Below are positions 1 to 5,581 of a stretch of 8,229 nucleotides of DNA, in pieces. A program made the position numbers and the translations under genes. The stretch is from assembly GCA_937885165.1 (NCBI GenBank), contig CAKZZJ010000112.1, positions 1 through 8,229 on the forward strand, written 5' to 3'. The notes under the pieces are model-generated. The model searched no databases. It had not been told where the DNA came from and was given only the letters and a program-made list of their open reading frames with translations. This DNA comes from an uncultured Caryophanales bacterium. Its GTDB lineage: Bacteria; Bacillota_I; Bacilli_A; Acholeplasmatales; Anaeroplasmataceae. How positions within the stretch are numbered: position 1 is the first letter of the stretch; every line of letters begins with the position of its first letter.

Positions 1-2
1 GC

Positions 3-557
3 ATTTTAAAAGCAGAAAGAACGGCTTTAAATTTTATGCAAAGGATGTCGGGTATTGCAACTCAAGCGGCGGAGTTAAACAAAATTTGCAAAAAATACGG
101 CGTTATGCTTGTAGATACACGCAAGACCTTGCCGGCACTCAGGAAATTTGATAAATACGCCGTAAAAACAGGCGGCGCAAAAAACCACCGCATGAGTTTA
201 TCAGATGCGGTTTTAATTAAAGATAATCATATTGCCGCTGCCGGCTCCATAACAAAAGCCATAGCGAAAATAAGGCAAAATATCGGGCATACAAATAAAA
301 TTGAAGTGGAAACCAAAAATTTAGCCGAAGTAAAAGAAGCATTAAAAGGCTGTATAGTTAATAATTTAGGTGTTGACCCTAACGAATTAGAATATGATAC
401 ACCACTTTTCGAAGAAGGAATTGGACTTGATTCAATTGACTCAATCGAATTAGTATCATTTATTGATGAAGAATATGGTGTTTCTACATCAGGAATTGAT
501 AAAGAAAACTTCAGAACAATCAATTCACTTGCTACATACATAGTAAATCATAAATAG
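3..557 (+). CDS. NadC (quinolinate phosphoribosyltransferase) fragment joined in frame to an acyl carrier protein; 5' end outside window
   Basis: The frame is open from base 3, so the gene starts upstream; the first internal ATG is at 36. Bases 3 to about 344 encode the central part of NadC, which converts quinolinate and PRPP to nicotinate mononucleotide in cytoplasmic NAD synthesis. Family motifs seen: AERTALNF (about 12-35), DTRKT (114-128), NHR (183-191) and LIKDNH (213-230). The match stops after the EVKEAL segment; the C-terminal barrel strands are absent. From about 345 the frame reads as a carrier protein, with LDSID at 426-440. The carrier half lacks its own start codon and the first part of helix 1. 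A NadC-ACP fusion is not a family architecture I know, and neither half is complete, so I read this as a chimeric join. Confidence is high for both identities and low that the fusion is a functional protein. Confidence 0.85.
   Translation: MLKAERTALNFMQRMSGIATQAAELNKICKKYGVMLVDTRKTLPALRKFDKYAVKTGGAKNHRMSLSDAVLIKDNHIAAAGSITKAIAKIRQNIGHTNKIEVETKNLAEVKEALKGCIVNNLGVDPNELEYDTPLFEEGIGLDSIDSIELVSFIDEEYGVSTSGIDKENFRTINSLATYIVNHK
339..353. other. Probable chimeric junction between nadC and the ACP gene
   Basis: NadC homology runs through codons 339-344 (Ala-Leu) and possibly the Lys codon 345-347, because NadC proteins commonly continue EALKAGAD at this point. ACP homology is clear from the Cys codon at 351. 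By hand count GC is about 39% in 1-344 and about 30% in 345-557. The upstream part uses GCG, GCC, CGC and GGC codons that are rarer downstream. The seam lies in an A-rich stretch that could offer short microhomology. It could be an assembly artefact, a genuine deletion or recombination joint, or a contig-end error. Confidence 0.7.
345..557 (+). other. Acyl carrier protein portion, N-terminally truncated
   Basis: About 70 residues match a type II acyl carrier protein, against the usual 75-85. Helix 1 begins abruptly at about CIVNNLGVD. The phosphopantetheine serine is the TCA codon at 432-434, within GLDSIDSIEL. The context PLFEEGIGLDSID is closer to carrier proteins of secondary or polyene-type type II systems than to housekeeping AcpP, which usually reads GADSLD; this is a recollection of families, not a search. 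The protein would carry growing acyl chains as thioesters for the ketosynthase encoded 57 bases downstream. The stop at 555-557 is followed by a hairpin. No ATG or ribosome site for a separate carrier protein exists within this portion, so its true start has been lost at the join. Confidence 0.85.
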
Positions 558-567
558 TTTTAAAACT

Positions 568-597
568 TGATTGCAGTTTTTGCAATCATTTTTATTT
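568..597 (+). terminator. Hairpin with T-rich tail between ACP and ketosynthase genes (weak terminator or attenuator)
   Basis: Bases 568-575 (TGATTGCA) pair perfectly with 581-588 (TGCAATCA) around a five-base loop. They are followed by TTTTTATTT at 589-597. The stem has only three G-C pairs, so termination is probably partial. It begins 11 bases after the ACP stop. Partial termination would let the ACP message exceed that of the downstream enzymes, which fits the high demand for carrier protein; that role is inference. Confidence 0.55.
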
Positions 598-600
598 GAT

Positions 601-606
601 AGGAGG
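601..606 (+). promoter_or_regulatory. Strong Shine-Dalgarno site for the double ketosynthase
   Basis: AGGAGG lies eight bases before the ATG at 615 and fixes that start. It is the strongest ribosome site in the window and stands at the first gene after the hairpin, where translation cannot be coupled to a close upstream stop. Confidence 0.85.
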
Positions 607-614
607 AAGGAAAA

Positions 615-2978
615 ATGGAAGATAATAAAAGATGTGTCATTACTGGTTTGGGTATGATTTCATCAATCGGTAATAATGTAGAAGAATGTTTTAATAACGC
701 AATTAAAGGCGTAAGTGGAATAGAAGTAACCAAAAGCGTAGATACAGAAAACTGCTATGCTAATCTTGCGAGTGAAGTAAAAGATTATTCATATGATAAA
801 ATTAAAGAATTTGACGGACTTGACAGAGTTTCAAAATTCGCAGTTATCGCTTCACGTGAAGCACTATCAGATGCAAAATTAGGTGATAATTTTGATAAGC
901 GTAGAGCATCAGTTATTATGGGTAGCTGTGTTGGTGGTGCTGTATCAATCGAACATTACATTAAAAATGATAAAGAAAAAGATGATATCTTAAGAATGCC
1001 TATTTCAGCAATCGGCAATGATGTAGCAAGATTTGCTGGCTTTGGCGGTGTTGTAACTAATGTGGCGAATGCTTGTGCAGCAGGTACTATTTCAATTGCT
1101 TATGCTTGCGATTTAATTAAGGCAGGCAAGGCTGATGTTGTTATAGCTGGTGGTACAGATGCATTTGCTAGTGTGCCTTATGCTGGCTTTTTAGCACTTC
1201 ACGCACTTGATCAAAATCCTTGTTCACCATTTAATCACTGCACAGGTATTACTTTAGGTGAGGGTGCTGGTGCTTTAGTTGTTGAATCATTAGAACATGC
1301 TAAAAAGCGTGGGGCTAAAGTTTATGCTGAAGTATCAGGCTATGGTATTTCAAGCGATGCACATCATATCACTGCACCACGTGAAGATGGTGAAGGTCAG
1401 ATGAACGCTATCAACTGGGCAATAGAAAGAAGTGGAGTTAAGAAAAATGATATCGGCTATATTAATGCCCACGGCACTGGTACAGCTAAAAATGACAATG
1501 CTGAATTCTTATCACTTCATACTATCTTTGATGGTGAAAATGATGATTTAAGCGTTTCATCAACTAAGGCTATGGTTGGTCATTGTCTTGGTGCTGCTGG
1601 TGCGATTGAGGCTGTTTTTTCAATTAAATGTTTAACTAACAATTTAGTATTACCTACTTTAAGATATACAGATGAAGATTTAGTTAATTTAAAAGAAAAA
1701 GCTCTAAAAATCGATTTCGTTCCAAACAAATATCATGAAAAAGAATTAAATACAGTTATGTCTAATTCTTTCGCTTTTGGTGGAAATAATGCATCAATCA
1801 TCTTCTCTAAGAAAGAAAATGAAGGGGAGAAATTAGAAAACAAAAAACCGATTGCGATAACAGGGATTGGTGCTGTAACACCACTTGGTAATAGTCTTGA
1901 TGATGTAATTAATGTTATAAAAGAAAATAAGAAATTTGATCCTACACTTAGAAGTAAAGTAACAGTAGATGATTATAATGAAGTTGGCTTAAAGATGGCT
2001 TTTTACCGTAAGCTTGATAACTTATCACAACTTCAGGCAGTATCAGGAATGAAAGCACTTAAAGATAGAGGCTTAGTTGTAGATGATGACAACGCAACAT
2101 CAATCGGCATTGTTGAAGGCTCAAGCGAGGGTGCTTTAGGTACTTGTTTATTATTTGAAGAAAACATTGCCGAAAAAGGCAATTCAAATGGTAGTGCTTT
2201 TAATTTCCCAAATACTGTATACAACGCAGCCGGTGGTTATTTATCAATCTGCAGTGGTATAAAAGGTTATAATGTTACTATTACAAACGGCTTCCAGTCT
2301 GGACTTCAGAGTGTAGCTTATGGTATGAATATCTTAAGAAACGGTATTGAAAAAAGCATTCTTTCTACAGGCACTGATGAAGCAATAGATATTATTAAAG
2401 AAGCATATTCTAAACTTGATCTTATTACTGATGAATATAATCACGCATTTAGCGGCAAAGAAAAATTCAATTTATCAGATGGCTCTACATCACTTCTTAT
2501 TGAAAATGAAAACATAGAAAATCCATATGCATATCTTAGAGGCTATGGTATGGCACATGAAGATGCACTATTCGGTCATGTAAAAGGGACTAACAAAGGA
2601 CTTGAAGATGCAATTAAAAATGCACTTGATGATGCAGGTATGAGTATTTCTGATATCGATTTAGTAAGTGGATTTGCTGAAGGTGTAAAAGATGTTGATG
2701 ATATTGAAAAGGATGTATATCAAAAGTTATTTAATGAAGTTGATTTAATTGAAATAAAAGATTATTTTGGTGAAGGAAGAAGTGCTACTGCATCTTTATC
2801 ACTTGCAGTATCTGCATTACTTCTAAATGGCAAAATAGGTGAAATTCATGGTTATAATTTAAAAAATAATGATGTAAAAGAAAAACTTATTAATGCTAAG
2901 AATGTTAAAAATATTTTAGTTACATCTTATGCAGCAGGCGGAAGTTATACTGCAATAATCGTTTCTAAGGAGAGATAA
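615..2978 (+). CDS. Double beta-ketoacyl-ACP synthase: active FabF-type domain fused to a catalytically dead, chain-length-factor-like domain
   Basis: FabF-type synthases condense malonyl-ACP with acyl-ACP to give 3-ketoacyl-ACP and CO2. This protein has 787 residues, about twice the usual 410, and contains two thiolase-fold ketosynthase domains. Domain 1 (about 5-400) has the full active site: Cys154 in NACAAG, His286 in NAHGTGT, Lys318 and His323 in VGHCLGAAGA, and the glycine-rich SFAFGGNN end. After a charged linker (about 400-411), domain 2 (about 411-785) begins again with PIAITGIGAVTPLG. In it the catalytic Cys aligns with Phe560, the two His with Phe687 and Glu720; only the Lys (715) is kept. 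Ketosynthases work as dimers, and type II polyketide systems pair an active KS with an inactive chain-length factor, so this chain may be a covalent form of that pair. The fabG start follows one base after the stop. FabF-type identity of domain 1 is firm; the chain-length role of domain 2 is inference. Confidence 0.93.
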   Translation: MEDNKRCVITGLGMISSIGNNVEECFNNAIKGVSGIEVTKSVDTENCYANLASEVKDYSYDKIKEFDGLDRVSKFAVIASREALSDAKLGDNFDKRRASVIMGSCVGGAVSIEHYIKNDKEKDDILRMPISAIGNDVARFAGFGGVVTNVANACAAGTISIAYACDLIKAGKADVVIAGGTDAFASVPYAGFLALHALDQNPCSPFNHCTGITLGEGAGALVVESLEHAKKRGAKVYAEVSGYGISSDAHHITAPREDGEGQMNAINWAIERSGVKKNDIGYINAHGTGTAKNDNAEFLSLHTIFDGENDDLSVSSTKAMVGHCLGAAGAIEAVFSIKCLTNNLVLPTLRYTDEDLVNLKEKALKIDFVPNKYHEKELNTVMSNSFAFGGNNASIIFSKKENEGEKLENKKPIAITGIGAVTPLGNSLDDVINVIKENKKFDPTLRSKVTVDDYNEVGLKMAFYRKLDNLSQLQAVSGMKALKDRGLVVDDDNATSIGIVEGSSEGALGTCLLFEENIAEKGNSNGSAFNFPNTVYNAAGGYLSICSGIKGYNVTITNGFQSGLQSVAYGMNILRNGIEKSILSTGTDEAIDIIKEAYSKLDLITDEYNHAFSGKEKFNLSDGSTSLLIENENIENPYAYLRGYGMAHEDALFGHVKGTNKGLEDAIKNALDDAGMSISDIDLVSGFAEGVKDVDDIEKDVYQKLFNEVDLIEIKDYFGEGRSATASLSLAVSALLLNGKIGEIHGYNLKNNDVKEKLINAKNVKNILVTSYAAGGSYTAIIVSKER
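1845..2975 (+). other. Degenerate second ketosynthase domain (chain-length-factor-like)
   Basis: Residues about 411-787 of the double ketosynthase keep the start (ITGIGAVTPLG) and the glycine-rich end (SYAAGGSYTA) of the ketosynthase fold but have lost the Cys-His-His triad. The nucleophile region reads NGFQSGLQS where domain 1 reads NACAAGTIS. The first His motif is replaced by SGFAEG and the second by FGEGRSA. Classical chain-length factors usually carry Gln at the Cys position; here Phe560 aligns with Cys and Gln561 follows it. The reading frame is intact over the whole domain, so it appears to be kept by selection rather than decaying. Confidence 0.8.
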
Positions 2979-2979
2979 T

Positions 2980-3711
2980 ATGAAAGTCGCAATAGTTACA
3001 GGTGCCTCACGTGGCATTGGAAAAGCAGTAGCCTTAAGATTAGCTCATGATGGTTATACAGTTGTAATAAATTATTCATCAAATGAAGCTAAAGCCCAAG
3101 AAGTTTTAGATGAAATCAAATCTTTTGGTGGAGATGGGATGATTTATAAGGCTGATGTCAGCAATTTAGATGAAGTTAAAACATTTGTAAGAGATGTTTA
3201 TAACGCTTATAAACAAATAGATGTACTTGTTAACAATGCTGGTATCGCAAGAGATGAATATGTACTTATGCTAAATAAAGATAACATTGATAGATGTTTT
3301 GACCTTAATGTAAAAGGATATTTTTATATGGCACAGCAAGTTGGACTAAAGATGTTTAGGAAAAAATCTGGCGTCATAATTAATATGTCAAGTGTATCAG
3401 GATCATATAATATACCTGGTCAGGCAACATATAGTGCTACTAAGGCTGCAGTAAATTCATTTACTAAAACCTTATGTAAAGAATTATCTCCATCAGGAAT
3501 CAGAGTATGTGGTGTTGCCCCAGGTTTCATCAAAACTGAAATGACAGAAATATTACCTGAAGATAAAAAAGAAGAATATTATAAAGCGATTCCTCTACAC
3601 AGATTTGCTGAAGTTAATGAGGTTGCAAACCTTGTTAGCTTCTTAGTATCTGATGAAGCATCATATATTTCTGGTATTACAGTAACTATAGACGGAGGTT
3701 TATCAGCATAA
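2980..3711 (+). CDS. fabG: 3-oxoacyl-ACP reductase FabG
   Basis: This is an NADPH-dependent short-chain dehydrogenase that reduces 3-ketoacyl-ACP to 3-hydroxyacyl-ACP, the first reduction of each elongation cycle. At 243 residues it is the normal FabG length. The Rossmann motif TGASRGIG is at 7-14 and NNAG at 85-88. The catalytic tetrad is Asn110, Ser138, Tyr151 and Lys155 (YSATK), in the same positions as in E. coli FabG. The C-terminal ITVTIDGG motif is present. The segment after beta-2 (NYSSNEAKA) fits NADPH-preferring FabG proteins. The ATG lies one base after the ketosynthase stop, with AAGGAG at 2967-2972 inside the upstream gene. Its stop overlaps the fabZ start by one base (TAATG). 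Other short-chain reductases are possible by sequence, but the neighbours make FabG by far the best call. Confidence 0.95.
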   Translation: MKVAIVTGASRGIGKAVALRLAHDGYTVVINYSSNEAKAQEVLDEIKSFGGDGMIYKADVSNLDEVKTFVRDVYNAYKQIDVLVNNAGIARDEYVLMLNKDNIDRCFDLNVKGYFYMAQQVGLKMFRKKSGVIINMSSVSGSYNIPGQATYSATKAAVNSFTKTLCKELSPSGIRVCGVAPGFIKTEMTEILPEDKKEEYYKAIPLHRFAEVNEVANLVSFLVSDEASYISGITVTIDGGLSA

Positions 3712-4154
3712 TGAACATTTACGAAATAAACAAAAGAATCAAACAACGTCCTCCATTTCAGATGATTGAAAGAGTAATTGAACTTAAACCAAATGAAAGT
3801 GCTAAAGGAATTAAAAATGTATCTATAAATGAGCCTTATTTTCAAGGCCATTTTCCAGATGCACCAATTATGCCAGGAGTATTAATAATTGAATCATCAG
3901 CCCAGTTATGTTCACTTGTTTTTGATGCTGAAGGAACAAAAGAAGATGAACTTAATGTATTACTTAAAGTTGATAATTTTAAATTCATAAAACCGGTAAT
4001 TCCAGGAGATCAGTTAGTAATAAGTGTAAATAAGACCAAAATAATTGGCCCCCTAGTTTCATTTGATATTAAGGTAAATGTAAATGATGTAATTTATGCC
4101 AAAGGTAGCCTGACATTTACTAAAATACCAAAAGAAAATCTATATAATAGTTAG
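3711..4154 (+). CDS. fabZ: 3-hydroxyacyl-ACP dehydratase FabZ
   Basis: A hot-dog-fold enzyme that removes water from 3-hydroxyacyl-ACP to give trans-2-enoyl-ACP. It has 147 residues, typical for FabZ. The N-terminal RPPFQMIERV corresponds to the usual RYPFLLVDRV. The catalytic His47 lies in FQGHFP and Glu61 in MPGVLIIESSAQ. Use of Glu at this site favours FabZ over FabA, which has Asp, so cis-isomerisation is not expected. The start codon overlaps the fabG stop in TAATG, indicating coupled translation. The product should be an unsaturated acyl-ACP that needs an enoyl reductase to become saturated, and no standard one lies nearby. Confidence 0.95.
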   Translation: MNIYEINKRIKQRPPFQMIERVIELKPNESAKGIKNVSINEPYFQGHFPDAPIMPGVLIIESSAQLCSLVFDAEGTKEDELNVLLKVDNFKFIKPVIPGDQLVISVNKTKIIGPLVSFDIKVNVNDVIYAKGSLTFTKIPKENLYNS

Positions 4155-4163
4155 GATTTATTT

Positions 4164-4898
4164 ATGAAAGAAGTAAAAAAGGTTCTCTTAATAAATGCTT
4201 CACCAAAAAAAGAAAGAAGTACAACCTTAAATGTTTCAAAGGCATTTGTAAGTGGTTTAGAAGAAGTATTTGATATAAAATTAGATATAATTAATGTTTT
4301 TGATTTAAATATCAAACCATGTCTTGGGTGCTTGTCCTGTTGGGGAAGAACTGAAGGTGAGTGCGTTATTAAAGATGATGATGTTATAATGGTAAAAAAT
4401 AAAATTATTGATGCCGATATCATAATCGAATCATTTCCGTTATACTTTTTTGGTATGCCTGGTATTTTAAAACTTCTTACAGATAGACTTCTTTCAATGA
4501 TGAATACTTACAGAGGTCAAATAGCACCTGTTGATGGTAAATCATTCCATGGCTTAAGATATTACAATGAAAATCAAAAATTTATTGTATTTTCAAGTTG
4601 TGCTTATACTGAATCAGATAAAATATTTGAGCCTCTGACAAAAGAATTTGATTGTATTTTTGGGAAAAATGGTTATTTATTTTTCCCTCTACCACAGTTA
4701 ATGACATTAATTGATTTAAAAAATCAGACAAAAATCAATAAATATCTTGACAATTTTAGGACTGCAGGAAAAGAATTCGCACTAAACGAGACTGTAAGTG
4801 AAGATTTGATGAATCTTCTAAAAAAGCCACCATTTTCAGTTGGCGCTTACAAGATATTTTTAGATAATTTTTGGAAGGAACAAAAAGGTGAGAGATAA
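4164..4898 (+). CDS. Flavodoxin-fold NAD(P)H-dependent oxidoreductase with iron-sulfur-type cysteine motif
   Basis: The 244-residue protein begins with a flavodoxin-like strand and phosphate loop (VLLINASPKKERSTT, 7-21), expected to bind FMN. It carries four close cysteines, Cys53, Cys56, Cys59 and Cys67, spaced CX2CX2CX7C. This compact spacing is that of archaeal and clostridial iron-sulfur flavoproteins (Isf family), which bind a 4Fe-4S cluster beside FMN. A second flavodoxin-family segment, PLYFFGMPGILKLLTDR, is at about 92-108. The C-terminal part after about 170 is not recognised. No signal peptide or membrane segment is seen, so it should be cytoplasmic. It starts nine bases after fabZ and its stop overlaps the next ACP start. 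Its substrate is unknown. Its place in the operon suggests a redox step on an acyl-ACP or electron delivery to one; that is inference. Confidence 0.8.
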   Translation: MKEVKKVLLINASPKKERSTTLNVSKAFVSGLEEVFDIKLDIINVFDLNIKPCLGCLSCWGRTEGECVIKDDDVIMVKNKIIDADIIIESFPLYFFGMPGILKLLTDRLLSMMNTYRGQIAPVDGKSFHGLRYYNENQKFIVFSSCAYTESDKIFEPLTKEFDCIFGKNGYLFFPLPQLMTLIDLKNQTKINKYLDNFRTAGKEFALNETVSEDLMNLLKKPPFSVGAYKIFLDNFWKEQKGER

Positions 4899-5125
4899 TG
4901 TATGAAATAATTAAAAGATTATTGATTGAATGTGCAAATCTAAAGGAAGAAGAAATCACACCTGAGGCACATTTAAAAAATGATTTAGGAATAGATAGCA
5001 TTTATGCAGCTGAATTAACATTAGAACTTGAAGAATATTTCCATATAAATATATCTTGGGATGAAATGGCTAATATCAGATATGTTAAAGATGTTGTTAA
5101 GTTAGTAGAAGGTAAGGTAAACTAA
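4898..5125 (+). CDS. Acyl carrier protein (second ACP of the window)
   Basis: A 75-residue acidic protein of normal ACP length, with the three-helix pattern of type II carrier proteins. The attachment serine is Ser34 in LGIDSIYAAEL, codon AGC at 4997-4999, expected to receive 4'-phosphopantetheine from a holo-ACP synthase encoded elsewhere. The residue after DSI is Tyr, where AcpP proteins usually have Asp (DSLD), so it is not a standard AcpP. It overlaps the flavoprotein gene by one base (TAATG), with AAGGTGAG at 4885-4892 as ribosome site, and ends one base before accB. It differs clearly from the ACP at 345-557, so the pathway may use two carriers. Confidence is high for the ACP family and low for which acyl intermediates it carries. 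Confidence 0.93.
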   Translation: MYEIIKRLLIECANLKEEEITPEAHLKNDLGIDSIYAAELTLELEEYFHINISWDEMANIRYVKDVVKLVEGKVN

Positions 5126-5126
5126 T

Positions 5127-5579
5127 ATGAAATTTGATGATTTAAAGGAAGTTCTAAAAATATTTGAGGAATCAGATTTAACTTATATGGAATTTGAACA
5201 AGATGGTATGAAAGTAAAATTTGACAAGCGTCAGAACGAACCTAAAATGCCACCATTTCCACCTATGCCACCTAAAGAACTTATGAAAATGCCAAACATG
5301 ACAGAAAAATCTGAAAAGAAAGAAGAAAAAGAATATGATTCAAAAGACATTGTTACAGCTCCGCTTGTTGGATTGATTCATTTAAATAATCCTGCAACAT
5401 CAAAGCCTTTTGTATCATTAAACCAAAAAGTTAAAAAGGGTGACAAACTTTGTATAATTGAAGCCATGAAGGTTCAAAATGAAATTAAATCACCAAAAGA
5501 TGGTATCATTAAAGATGTTTTGGTTAAAGATGGCGCTATGGTTGAATATTCCGAGAATCTATTTGTTATAGGTGATTAA
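5127..5579 (+). CDS. accB: Biotin carboxyl carrier protein of acetyl-CoA carboxylase (AccB)
   Basis: This is the swinging-arm subunit that carries carboxybiotin from AccC to the AccDA carboxyltransferase. It has 150 residues, within the normal range. Residues 1-35 form the usual N-terminal segment (FEESDLTYMEFE). Residues about 36-72 are a flexible linker rich in Pro, Met, Lys and Glu. The biotinyl domain spans about 74-149. The biotin-accepting residue is Lys115 (codon 5469-5471) in EAMKVQNEI; the common form is EAMKMMNEI, so the residues after the Lys differ but the Met-Lys core is kept. A biotin ligase must act on it and is not in the window. The gene starts one base after the ACP stop and ends two bases before accC. 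Confidence 0.95.
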   Translation: MKFDDLKEVLKIFEESDLTYMEFEQDGMKVKFDKRQNEPKMPPFPPMPPKELMKMPNMTEKSEKKEEKEYDSKDIVTAPLVGLIHLNNPATSKPFVSLNQKVKKGDKLCIIEAMKVQNEIKSPKDGIIKDVLVKDGAMVEYSENLFVIGD

Positions 5580-5581
5580 TC

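Noticed and set aside
227..541. Open frame of 104 codons on the minus strand across the nadC-ACP join
   Set aside because: It lies antisense to clear protein homology, resembles no known family, and has no ribosome site; it is a shadow of the + strand coding.
565..600. A possible sigma-70-type promoter (TTGATT at 567 and TTTATT at 591) upstream of the double ketosynthase
   Set aside because: The boxes match poorly, overlap the hairpin, and would start transcription inside the AGGAGG ribosome site, leaving no usable leader.
1845..2978. Second ketosynthase domain as a decaying pseudogene
   Set aside because: The frame is intact for about 377 codons, the fold ends are kept, and the gene is tightly coupled to fabG; loss of only the catalytic residues fits a retained structural role.
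4151..4423. Open frame of 90 codons on the minus strand opposite the flavoprotein gene
   Set aside because: It is antisense to the FMN loop and cysteine motif coding, shows low-complexity Ser/Ile/Phe composition, and matches no family.
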